The notes under the pieces were generated by a model, which saw only the letters and a program-made list of their open reading frames with translations, was not told the origin of the DNA and did not search any database. The position numbers were made by a program, and so were the translations under genes. A stretch of DNA of 64,000 bases from positions 62,001 to 126,000 of the forward strand of contig NZ_JAAXPS010000002.1 in NCBI RefSeq assembly GCF_012396555.1, read 5' to 3'. Positions 42,494 to 50,446 of this stretch are shown one piece after another (positions within the stretch are counted from its first letter, which is position 1; every line of letters starts with the position of its first letter). This stretch comes from Facklamia miroungae. GTDB taxonomy: Bacteria > Bacillota > Bacilli > Lactobacillales > Aerococcaceae.

Positions 42494-43027
42494 ATGCTTT
42501 TAAAACAACCTGACTTAAGTGACTTAAAGATAATACAAGAATTCTTGGATTCTTACCCTAATTCTAACTGGTGGATAGCTGGGACATCGAGTTTGAATCG
42601 CTACCATGAAAATATTGATCAATGGATATTAACAATGCAGGATTGGGCGAAAGGTCACAATTTACCTAAGGGACGTGTGCCGGTTATTCAGTGGATTTGT
42701 CTTAACCTTCAAGGTGAAATGCTTGGTGCCATCAATCTGCGCCCTCAATTGAACGATTATTTACTTCACTCTGGGGGTCAAATTGGTTATGTCGTTCATC
42801 CTTCCTACCGACGTCAAGGCGTCGCAACCTGGATGCTAGGGCAAGTTTTGAAAGAAGCTAGTAATCTAGGAATCGAGCGCATTCTGATCACATGTCGCTC
42901 AGATAATGATGCCTCCAAAGCGACGATTGAAAAATGGGGTGGTTTATTAGAAGACCAAAGAATGGAGAAGGGAGTCTGGGTGAAACGTTATTGGATTGAT
43001 TTATCAGAATATGCTCAATTCAAATAG
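42494..43027 (+). CDS. GNAT-family N-acetyltransferase
   Basis: 177 residues from the ATG at 42494 behind TAGGAG. GYVVHPSYRRQGVATWMLGQ is the acetyl-CoA loop; IERILITCRSDNDASKATIEKWGG follows and the protein ends in KRYWIDL. A paralogue of the gene at 11811-12344, of exactly the same length. The substrate is unknown. Confidence 0.87.
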   Translation: MLLKQPDLSDLKIIQEFLDSYPNSNWWIAGTSSLNRYHENIDQWILTMQDWAKGHNLPKGRVPVIQWICLNLQGEMLGAINLRPQLNDYLLHSGGQIGYVVHPSYRRQGVATWMLGQVLKEASNLGIERILITCRSDNDASKATIEKWGGLLEDQRMEKGVWVKRYWIDLSEYAQFK

Positions 43028-43029
43028 AT

Positions 43030-43053
43030 AAGAATCATTATCATTATAATGAT
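43030..43053. promoter_or_regulatory. Fur-like box
   Basis: The minus strand of 43030-43048 matches 15 of 19 positions of the classic Fur consensus, and ATCATTATAATGAT (43040-43053) is a perfect palindrome. It lies 160 bases before the LPxTG gene. The role is inferred. Confidence 0.4.
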
Positions 43054-43075
43054 CATTGATCGTTTGCCTGGATTT

Positions 43076-43106
43076 AATTATGAATATTCAAAAACTATTC
43101 ATAATT
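43076..43106. repeat. Inverted repeat upstream of the surface protein gene
   Basis: AATTATGAATA/TATTCATAATT, 11-bp perfect arms with a 9-base loop and no T-run. Either a weak terminator of the GNAT gene or an operator. Confidence 0.5.
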
Positions 43107-43214
43107 CCTTGCTAGAATGATCTTAGAAAAAGTTTGGCCTCTTCAATCATTTGACCATCTTTTTTCATTTTTCCTTGTTAGGATATAGATAACCAAATAA
43201 CTAGGAGGAAAAAA

Positions 43215-44603
43215 ATGAATAAATATATGCTTCGTTTATTAACACTATCATCGGTATTCGTATTAACGAGTTTTCCAGCGGCACAACCTTTTCTAACTAA
43301 TAATATAGGGATTGTATCGGCCCAAGAAAATATAGACTTTGAAAGCTTACGTCATTCTCTGGTAGAAGAAACACCCATGCTTCAGTCTCAAATGGATCAA
43401 ATTTCAGATGACCAGCTTCAAGTCTCTTATAAAAAAGTTCAAACAGAGGTTCCCACCGGAGGAGATATTGCAACCTTATATCACTATCTTTTAAATGACT
43501 ATCCACAGGTTTTTAAAGATCAGATAGAGGGATTAAAAAACAAACTTATAGAGCTAGGAGGACTGGATGCAGAGGTCGTTGAAAAAATTGACCCTTCTCA
43601 ATTGCTTTTTATTGACCATCTTGTCCAAAAAGATCGAGGTGAAGAGGACCTTACTGCGTTAATAGAGAGACTAAAAGAAGAAGGACTTTTAGTAAATGAT
43701 GACCAATTAGACCTTGAAAATATTAAACAAAATCTTTTAGAGTCAACTCCTATTGATAAGGACCAAATAAGCCAAATCGCTGATGAAGATTTGATTGAGT
43801 TAGCAAATGAGGTCAATCAAAATGGTGGAGATCCGGCCACCGTCTTTAACAGATTATTGGTCAAGTATCCTGAACTCTTTAAAAATCAAGTTCAAATGAT
43901 TATAGAAGGCCTTAAGAATCAAGGAAATGTACAGACTTCTGCTCTCGAACAATTAGATCCTGAAATATTGCTATGGGAAAATTATCATATCCTGCAAGAA
44001 AAAGGGCAGGTTGACTACGATGCCTTAGCTGATAAATTAATAAATAAAGGTCATGTTCTACCAATTAAAAATAATGAAACTCGAGCGCAAATGATACGCC
44101 AAGAGCTGTTGCAATCGACTCCCATTATAGAAGAGCAATTGCAAGAATTTTCGGATGACATTTTAATTTTATTAGCAGAAAAAGTGAATAAAGAAGGTGG
44201 AGATCCTAGTACTGTCTTTAACCATCTGGTTCAAACTTATCCGGACGTATTTGCTCATGAAGTTCAAAGATTAGAAAAAATCATGATCGAGCAATATGGG
44301 TTAGATGCTGATAAACTTAAAGCTTTGGCGGATAATGTTATCTTATGGGAAAATTATAGAATCAAAAACCGTAATGAGGGCCAAGAGAGCTTTTCGGTCC
44401 TGGCGGATCAATTAGTGAAGGAATATCACATCCCCCAAGAATCTCTGAAAGATATAGTAGTTGATAAAAAAGAAACAACGGTTGCCGATATAAACAATCA
44501 AGTTAAATCGGCATTACCACAAACCGGAGAATCGCAAAGTGTCTTACCGGTCTTAATGGCTAGTATATTAGGCCTGTTTGGCATTCGATTCATAAAAGAA
44601 TAG
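43215..44603 (+). CDS. LPxTG surface protein with three tandem repeats of about 124 residues
   Basis: 462 residues. A signal peptide (about 1-36, VSA-QE) and a C-terminal sorting signal LPQTG (434-438) with hydrophobic stretch and final RFIKE: anchored to peptidoglycan by sortase. Between them three divergent repeats start at residues 44, 169 and 293. Each carries (H/N/E)LxxxTP, a GGDxxT(L/V) turn followed by a YP(Q/E/D)(V/L)F element, and a leucine-rich helix ending near LLF or LLWENY. The repeats are all-helical and acidic. I recognise no known adhesin domain. AGGAGG at the start. Confidence 0.88.
   Translation: MNKYMLRLLTLSSVFVLTSFPAAQPFLTNNIGIVSAQENIDFESLRHSLVEETPMLQSQMDQISDDQLQVSYKKVQTEVPTGGDIATLYHYLLNDYPQVFKDQIEGLKNKLIELGGLDAEVVEKIDPSQLLFIDHLVQKDRGEEDLTALIERLKEEGLLVNDDQLDLENIKQNLLESTPIDKDQISQIADEDLIELANEVNQNGGDPATVFNRLLVKYPELFKNQVQMIIEGLKNQGNVQTSALEQLDPEILLWENYHILQEKGQVDYDALADKLINKGHVLPIKNNETRAQMIRQELLQSTPIIEEQLQEFSDDILILLAEKVNKEGGDPSTVFNHLVQTYPDVFAHEVQRLEKIMIEQYGLDADKLKALADNVILWENYRIKNRNEGQESFSVLADQLVKEYHIPQESLKDIVVDKKETTVADINNQVKSALPQTGESQSVLPVLMASILGLFGIRFIKE
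43344..44438 (+). repeat. Three in-frame tandem repeats (about 372-375 bp each)
   Basis: Units start at 43344, 43719 and 44091, judged from aligned protein motifs (ETPMLQSQ, STPIDKDQ, STPIIEEQ; GGDIATLYH, GGDPATVFN, GGDPSTVFN). They are diverged, so the duplications are old. Confidence 0.8.
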
Positions 44604-44624
44604 TTGAGTATTCTTTATTATTGG

Positions 44625-44654
44625 ACCTGCTTCCATTTATGAAGCAGGTTTTTG
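44625..44654 (+). terminator. Terminator after the surface protein gene
   Basis: ACCTGCTTC/GAAGCAGGT with a 7-base loop and TTTTTG. Confidence 0.88.
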
Positions 44655-44714
44655 TTTATGCAGATCTCGTTTTCTGATAGGATTAAGCTAAGTGAGATGG
44701 ATCGGAGGGAAGTC

Positions 44715-45227
44715 ATGTTATTAGCTGCTAACTATAACAGTCCAATTGGAGAGATGCGATTACTCATTGAAAAGGGTGCCTTAACTGCCCTTTGGTTTCG
44801 TGGGAAAGGTCAAATAGAAAATAAGTTGTCAGACAAGTATCAATTAATAGCAAGTACGAGTCCTGAATTTGCTCCAATTATTAGATGGTTAGACGACTAT
44901 TTCCAAGGTCAAAGGTTTAATCCTATTCAATTTGAACTTAAACCTCTTTTTCAAACTACTTTTCGTCAGCAAGTATGGCGAAAAGTAGCTGAAATTCCTT
45001 ATGGACAACTGACCACTTATGGTGAAATAACGCATTCCCTTCAAGTTGAAAACAAACGGACAGTATCCCCTCAAGCTGTCGGCGGAGCCCTAGCAGCCAA
45101 TCCTATTTTATTAATTATCCCTTGTCACCGTGTATTATCTGCTACAGGTGACTTAGCGGGATATAATGGTGGTATTGCTAACAAAGCTTGGTTAATTGAA
45201 CATGAAAAAAAGAAATCGAATAAATAG
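44715..45227 (+). CDS. ogt: Methylated-DNA--protein-cysteine methyltransferase
   Basis: 170 residues from the ATG at 44715 behind GGAGGGA; an upstream reading from 44652 starts in the terminator tail. Acceptor Cys137 lies in IPCHRV; the helix-turn-helix RQQVWRKVAEIPYGQLTTYGEI precedes it. It removes O6-alkyl groups from guanine in a suicide reaction. First gene of a run with gloB-like and bceRS. The symbol follows the small Ogt/MGMT class. Confidence 0.92.
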   Translation: MLLAANYNSPIGEMRLLIEKGALTALWFRGKGQIENKLSDKYQLIASTSPEFAPIIRWLDDYFQGQRFNPIQFELKPLFQTTFRQQVWRKVAEIPYGQLTTYGEITHSLQVENKRTVSPQAVGGALAANPILLIIPCHRVLSATGDLAGYNGGIANKAWLIEHEKKKSNK

Positions 45228-45241
45228 AAAGGAAGATAGTT

Positions 45242-45946
45242 ATGCAAATAAAAGCCTTACCTGCATTAGAAGACAATTATATTTGGTTAATTGAAAAGGA
45301 TCAAGACATCATTGTGGTTGATCCTGGAGAAAGTGACGATTTACTTAAATATCTGAATACGAATGGCTTAAATCTTAAGGCGGTGCTGTTAACTCACTTT
45401 CACGAAGATCATGTGGGAGGATTAGACAGTTTATTGGCTAGTCAAAAGCAAGAAGTAGCTGTTTATGGACCGGTTGAACTTGAGGAGCGTGTTGATTATG
45501 TGGTTAGAGAAGGTGATCATTTTACGATCAATCAGTGTGAATATAAGGTTATAAAGACAGCAGGGCATAGTGAAGAGCATGTTTCTTATTTGATGGATAG
45601 CCATCTGTTTTGTGGGGATGCTTTATTTTCAGCAGGTTGTGGTCGGGTATTTACCAATGATTACCAAGCGCAATTTGAGACGATTCAAAAGATTAAGGCT
45701 TTGCCAGATACCACTAAAATATATGCTGGTCATGAATACACTTTAACCAATCTTGCCTTTGCTTTAACAGTGGAGCCGAATAACCAAGTTCTAATGAAGG
45801 AACAAAAACATGTTAAGGACATAAGATCTAAGGGGATACCCAGTTTACCTTCAACAGTCGAAAGAGAAAAGCAAATTAATCTCTTTTTACAGGTAAGAAG
45901 TTTGACAGAGTTTATCCAATTAAGAAAAGCTCGTGATCAATTTTAG
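45242..45946 (+). CDS. gloB: Hydroxyacylglutathione hydrolase-like (glyoxalase II)
   Basis: 234 residues. Metallo-beta-lactamase fold with THFHEDHVGG (His52, His54, Asp56, His57), TAGHSEEHV, CGDALFSAGCGRVF and YAGHEYT: the full binuclear site. The C-terminal extension (about 165-234) is the HAGH_C domain, which supports the glyoxalase II assignment. Substrate thiol in this group may be glutathione or another low-molecular-weight thiol. GAAAGGAAG at the start. 14 bases after ogt and 14 before the response regulator gene. Confidence 0.88.
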   Translation: MQIKALPALEDNYIWLIEKDQDIIVVDPGESDDLLKYLNTNGLNLKAVLLTHFHEDHVGGLDSLLASQKQEVAVYGPVELEERVDYVVREGDHFTINQCEYKVIKTAGHSEEHVSYLMDSHLFCGDALFSAGCGRVFTNDYQAQFETIQKIKALPDTTKIYAGHEYTLTNLAFALTVEPNNQVLMKEQKHVKDIRSKGIPSLPSTVEREKQINLFLQVRSLTEFIQLRKARDQF

Positions 45947-45960
45947 AAAGGAAACTAGGG

Positions 45961-46644
45961 ATGCGCATATTTATAGTAGAAGATGACCCTATTATCGCCG
46001 AGGGACTAGCTAATACCCTCAAAAGACATCAGTTTGAAGTTAAAATTTGTCAAAATTTTGAAAGTGTTGTTGAGGAGTGTTTGGCTTGGCCAGCTCATCT
46101 GGTCTTAATGGATATTAACTTACCTTTTCAAAATGGTTATTATTGGTGCGGCCAATTAAGGGCTCATTCGCAAATTCCTATTATTTTTATTTCCTCATTG
46201 TCCGATCAGCTGGACCAGATGGTGGCTCTCCAAATGGGCGGAGATGACTATTTAATTAAGCCAATTGATCTCCAATTAACCGTTGCAAAGATTCAGGCCC
46301 TTTTAAGAAGGAGCTATAACTATTTACCTGAAAATAAGATGAAATATATATTTGATGGGATGATTCTTAATACTCAGGCTTTAACTATAGAGTATCAAGG
46401 AGAAGCGATTGAATTAACTGCAACAGAATATCAAATTTTATTCGAGTTGTTCAAGAAAAAAGGTGACTATGCTAGAAGAGAAGATATTTTAGATGCGTGT
46501 TGGCAAGAAAATAATTTTATCGATGATAATACCTTGGCGGTGAATATTTCAAGATTAAGGAAAAAATTAAGTATCCTCAAACGTGATCCAGTTATTGGAA
46601 CCAAAAAGAATGTGGGCTATTGTTTATTAAGAAATGAGGGCTAG
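45961..46644 (+). CDS. Response regulator, OmpR family, BceR-like
   Basis: 227 residues. Receiver domain (1-115) with acidic Asp8/Asp9, phosphoacceptor Asp51 and Lys in DDYLIKP; winged-helix output domain (about 130-227; DDNTLAVNISRLRKKL). Pairs with the small sensor kinase encoded 3 bases downstream. It should activate the BceAB-type genes through the box at 47547-47560. Confidence 0.93.
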   Translation: MRIFIVEDDPIIAEGLANTLKRHQFEVKICQNFESVVEECLAWPAHLVLMDINLPFQNGYYWCGQLRAHSQIPIIFISSLSDQLDQMVALQMGGDDYLIKPIDLQLTVAKIQALLRRSYNYLPENKMKYIFDGMILNTQALTIEYQGEAIELTATEYQILFELFKKKGDYARREDILDACWQENNFIDDNTLAVNISRLRKKLSILKRDPVIGTKKNVGYCLLRNEG

Positions 46645-46647
46645 TCG

Positions 46648-47544
46648 ATGAAAGCATTTCTAAACAGACATCTTAGTTTAATTGTATTTGTTATGTTTAC
46701 CTTGGCACTTTTTGCTTTAGTTTTTTATTTATTTAATCTTAGCTGGACAATATTTATTTTCCCTTTTTTCTTAGCACTAATCCTGTTGCTTATGTTTTTA
46801 ATATTTCAATGGTTTAATTTTAAAAAGGAAATCAGTTATCAGCAGAAGTACCAAATTTTATTGCATGAATCACAAGTTGAAAAAAACAAACATTTAACAA
46901 AAGAAAAAGATATGGAAGACTATTTCTTGTTGTGGGTTCACCAAATAAAAACCCCCATCACAGCAAGTAAAATGTTGTTAGAAAAGAAAAATCACCCTTT
47001 TAATGGATTACTCAATCAAGAATTAGTAAAAATTGAAGCCTATTCGAATTTGGCCTTAAATTATCTCAAAGTTACTAATCCAAAAAGAGATATGTTATTT
47101 AGTCGGATCAGGTTGAATGATTTGATCCAACCACTTTTGAAACGTTATCGCCATCAATTTATTCACCAGACAATCACCTTGCATTATCAGCCAATCGATC
47201 GAGAAGTTTTAACAGAAGCAAATCTTTGCCAGATTATGATTGAACAAATTTTATCCAATGCTCTAAAATATAGCACACATGGTAATATTTGGATTACATG
47301 GATAGAAGACCGTCAAGAATTAGAAATTCGTGACGATGGTAGGGGGATTAATCCTCAGGATATACCTAAAATATTTGATAAAGGGTATTCAGGACATAAT
47401 GGGTTATTGAACGAGCAATCTTCTGGTATTGGTTTATATATGGTCCGTTTGATAAGTGAACGTCTTAGCCAACCCATTGAGGTAAAGTCTCAAAAGAATA
47501 TAGGGACCACTTTTTCTATTCGATTTAATCAAGAAACAAACTAA
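46648..47544 (+). CDS. Intramembrane-sensing histidine kinase, BceS-like
   Basis: 298 residues. Two helices (about 10-30 and 34-56) with almost no extracellular loop, the mark of BceS-type kinases that read the transporter rather than the peptide. Phosphoacceptor His98 in VHQIKTPI; ATPase N box QILSNALKYS; G boxes DDGRGI and GIGLYMV. Operon with the response regulator. Confidence 0.92.
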   Translation: MKAFLNRHLSLIVFVMFTLALFALVFYLFNLSWTIFIFPFFLALILLLMFLIFQWFNFKKEISYQQKYQILLHESQVEKNKHLTKEKDMEDYFLLWVHQIKTPITASKMLLEKKNHPFNGLLNQELVKIEAYSNLALNYLKVTNPKRDMLFSRIRLNDLIQPLLKRYRHQFIHQTITLHYQPIDREVLTEANLCQIMIEQILSNALKYSTHGNIWITWIEDRQELEIRDDGRGINPQDIPKIFDKGYSGHNGLLNEQSSGIGLYMVRLISERLSQPIEVKSQKNIGTTFSIRFNQETN

Positions 47545-47566
47545 CCTTACAATTTTGTAAGGTTAG
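47541..47566. promoter_or_regulatory. BceR-type box within a perfect palindrome
   Basis: TTACA-ATTT-TGTAA (47547-47560) fits the TNACA-N4-TGTAA pattern reported for BceR-like regulators. It lies inside the longer palindrome CTAACCTTACAA/TTGTAAGGTTAG with T-rich flanks that can also act as a terminator for bceRS. A second small palindrome GTAAGCTTAC follows at 47577-47586. Confidence 0.72.
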
Positions 47567-47590
47567 TTTGTTATTTGTAAGCTTACTTAA

Positions 47591-47619
47591 AAGCTGTCAA
47601 TATAAGTATTCGTTATAAT
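47591..47619 (+). promoter_or_regulatory. Activator-type promoter of bceAB
   Basis: TATAAT at 47614-47619; the -35 at 17-bp spacing (AAGCTG) is poor, as expected if BceR recruits polymerase. Confidence 0.55.
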
Positions 47620-47648
47620 TGAATTAAGGAATAGAGGAGGAGAAATAG

Positions 47649-48407
47649 ATGTTACTAAAAGTAGAACATGTTGAAAAAATTTATAAAGGTAGAGGAAATA
47701 AGACGATTGCCTTAAGAGATGTTGATTTTGGGATCAATGAGGGAGAATATGTTGCGATTATGGGAGAGTCTGGTTCTGGTAAATCAACCTTGTTAAATAT
47801 TTTAGCTACTTTTGACCAACCAACTGCAGGTAAAGTTTTATTGAATGAGCTCGATTTCTCAGATCTTAGGGAGGATCAGATAGCTAGTTTTCGCCGTGAG
47901 AAATTAGGTTTTGTTTTTCAAGATTTCAATTTGTTAGATGGGTTTACTAATCGCGATAATATTCTCTTACCCATGGTTCTTTCACAAAAAAACATTAAAG
48001 AAATGGAAAATCAACTCGATAAAGTGGCTAAATTTGTTGGCGTGGAGTCGCTATTAGATAAGTATCCTTATGAAATTTCAGGTGGACAAGCGCAGAGAAT
48101 TGCTATTGCCCGTGCTTTAATAAATCAGCCTGATATTGTATTAGCTGATGAACCTACAGGGGCTTTAGATTCTAAGACTTCTGAACAGATTATGCAAGTT
48201 TTAGTAAAGTTGAATCAAATCGGTAATACAATTTTAATGGTTACTCATTCAATTAAAGCTGCTTCATCTGCGAATCGTGTTTTATTCATTAAAGACGGAG
48301 TCATTTATCATGAAATCTATCGTGGTCAGCAAACTTCTAGTGATTTCCAAATTGCTATTTCAGATTCTTTGGCTATGTTGAACGGGCGGAGGGATGCAAA
48401 ATGTTAA
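47649..48407 (+). CDS. Peptide-antibiotic ABC transporter ATP-binding protein, BceA-like
   Basis: 252 residues, MacB/LolD-type ATPase. Walker A GESGSGKST (39-47), Q-loop VFQDFNLLDGFT, signature ISGGQAQR, Walker B IVLADEPTGALDSKT. The VFQDFNLLD and LADEPTGALDSK strings are typical of BceA. It removes or frees cell-wall-targeting peptides such as bacitracin from their lipid targets together with the permease. GAGGAGGAG precedes the ATG. Confidence 0.94.
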   Translation: MLLKVEHVEKIYKGRGNKTIALRDVDFGINEGEYVAIMGESGSGKSTLLNILATFDQPTAGKVLLNELDFSDLREDQIASFRREKLGFVFQDFNLLDGFTNRDNILLPMVLSQKNIKEMENQLDKVAKFVGVESLLDKYPYEISGGQAQRIAIARALINQPDIVLADEPTGALDSKTSEQIMQVLVKLNQIGNTILMVTHSIKAASSANRVLFIKDGVIYHEIYRGQQTSSDFQIAISDSLAMLNGRRDAKC

Positions 48408-50386
48408 AGATGTCCGCAGTTATCCGTAAGTCAGCTATCAAATCAATGAAATCGAACAAGGCCCTTTTTTTACCTTTTAGTTTAGCTTCGATTATTCTTT
48501 TTGCCTTAGAGTATATTATACTTTCCCTTACTAGTAATCAGTATATTATCGATAGGTCACCGGCGCTAGGATCAATTTTAATGATTGGGGTTTTCTTTGC
48601 TACCTTATTGATCATAATTATTGTTCTTTATGCTTCTAGCTTTATCCGTAAGAAACTTACCCAAGAATTTGGCCTTTATTCCATATTGGGCTTAGAAAAG
48701 AAGCATGTCCGTCGTATTTCTTTGACCCAATTTGTTATTCTCTTAATCATTAACGCCTCATTCAGTATATTAATTGGTTATTTGACGGGAAATTTTTTAT
48801 TTGTTTTATTAAACCGTTTGATGAAAGATACAGGGGCGGGCTTTATGGATTATCCTTTTGACTCCTCAGCTGCTATTGTAACTTTGATATTGATGGTGGC
48901 AACTTACTCCATTATCTACTTTTTATCAGCTTTAAAAATTCAGCGTTTACAATCACTGGATTTGATGAAGGATAGTCGTAAAGGACATGGGCGTGTTAAT
49001 AACCGTTGGATTATCTTAGTGATCTGTTTAGTCACTTTAGCGGCGGGGTATTACATCGCTCTTACCACTAAAGGTGTTTTAGATTCACTCTCTATGATTT
49101 TTATAGCTATTTTTTTAGTGATGATCGGAACCTACACTTTTTTTATGGCTTTTCTGGTGTTTGTATTGAAAATGATGCAAAAAAATAAACCCTATTATTA
49201 TCAACCTACTCATTTCTTAAGCACATCAGGTATGTTACAAAGAATCAGCAAAAATGCTACATCCTTAGCCTCTATTACTATTTTGGCTTCAGGCATTTTG
49301 ATGGTTTTGGGAATGACCTTAACCACCTATCGAAATATGGAAAATGCGGCAGAAGGTTCCATGCCTAGAGAGTATGAGGTCTCTTTTGCCCCTTCTCAAG
49401 CTTATGAAAAAACAACTGAGGAACAACTTGATTTATTACAAAAATTTCAATCAGAGCTTCAATCAACCGATTTAATTTCGAATGATCTAATCGAAACAAA
49501 TGCACTGGAGACTGTCTTGATTAAAGAAGATCATATTTATCCTTTGTTAGAGCTTGGTCAAAAGCAAAAGGTGGAACAGGGAGAGAATAGCTTTGTTGTT
49601 CTCGGATTAAAGGCAGATTATCTGGCTAGATATCCCGATGATTCTATTCAAGAAGACCAGTGGGTTCTTGCTTCTAATTTAAAGGATTTATCGCATTGGA
49701 AAAAAATTTATTGGAAAGAAGGAAAAGCACGCTCGGTCTATATTGGTAAAGGTGAGATTATTCCTCCTATAATTGGTGTTGATGCACTGTATTTAGGTCT
49801 AAATTCTTTAGAAGAGTTGCAAGCAATGCAAAGGTATTTATTAGATAACCCCGAAGCAAAACTATCTACTGTTAGCTCTTTATATTTTGATTTGAAAGAG
49901 GTTCAGTTTGAAAATACGGTTCAAAAATTGGCGGATAAGCGAGGCTTTATCATCGAGAGTAAAGCTATTAAAAAAGAGTCGCTATATCAGCTTAATGGCG
50001 GCTTATTATTTATCGGTTTAATCGTTTCAAGTGTACTAATAATAGGTATGATCTTAATGCTTTACTTCAAGCAAGTATCAGAAGGGCATGAAGATAAAAA
50101 GAATTATCAAATTATGAAACAAGTAGGTTTGCCTATAAAATTAATCAAAAAAACCATCCGCTCTCAAGTCCTGTGGGTTTTCTTCTTACCATTAATTTTT
50201 GCCCTTATTCATAATTTGTTCGCAAGTCAAATTATTTTCAAAGTTTTAGGTCTATTAGGAGTCAATAATTTTAATGATTATCTGATTAGTTTCACCATAG
50301 TCGTATTGGGGTTTGTCCTTTTTTATCTCATTTTTTACCAATTAACTTCTCAGGCATACTATCGTATTATTAATCAAGAAGATTAA
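48401..50386 (+). CDS. Peptide-antibiotic ABC transporter permease, BceB-like
   Basis: 661 residues with about ten helices: an N-terminal FtsX unit (helices around 20-45, 57-80, 105-135, 150-175), middle helices (200-270, 285-310), a large extracytoplasmic domain (about 312-520) that binds the peptide, and the last three helices (530-655). The ATG overlaps the ATPase stop by 7 bases, with GGAGGGATG upstream. It forms a sensing and resistance complex with BceS. Confidence 0.93.
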   Translation: MLKMSAVIRKSAIKSMKSNKALFLPFSLASIILFALEYIILSLTSNQYIIDRSPALGSILMIGVFFATLLIIIIVLYASSFIRKKLTQEFGLYSILGLEKKHVRRISLTQFVILLIINASFSILIGYLTGNFLFVLLNRLMKDTGAGFMDYPFDSSAAIVTLILMVATYSIIYFLSALKIQRLQSLDLMKDSRKGHGRVNNRWIILVICLVTLAAGYYIALTTKGVLDSLSMIFIAIFLVMIGTYTFFMAFLVFVLKMMQKNKPYYYQPTHFLSTSGMLQRISKNATSLASITILASGILMVLGMTLTTYRNMENAAEGSMPREYEVSFAPSQAYEKTTEEQLDLLQKFQSELQSTDLISNDLIETNALETVLIKEDHIYPLLELGQKQKVEQGENSFVVLGLKADYLARYPDDSIQEDQWVLASNLKDLSHWKKIYWKEGKARSVYIGKGEIIPPIIGVDALYLGLNSLEELQAMQRYLLDNPEAKLSTVSSLYFDLKEVQFENTVQKLADKRGFIIESKAIKKESLYQLNGGLLFIGLIVSSVLIIGMILMLYFKQVSEGHEDKKNYQIMKQVGLPIKLIKKTIRSQVLWVFFLPLIFALIHNLFASQIIFKVLGLLGVNNFNDYLISFTIVVLGFVLFYLIFYQLTSQAYYRIINQED

Positions 50387-50396
50387 TTTATAATTA

Positions 50397-50434
50397 AAAA
50401 CCTGCTTCCTCAAAATGAGAAGGCAGGTTTTTAA
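50397..50434. terminator. Bidirectional terminator
   Basis: AAAACCTGCTTCCTCA/TGAGAAGGCAGGTTTT with one mismatch; ends bceAB and the purine permease gene. Confidence 0.88.
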
Positions 50435-50446
50435 AAAATTAAGCAA

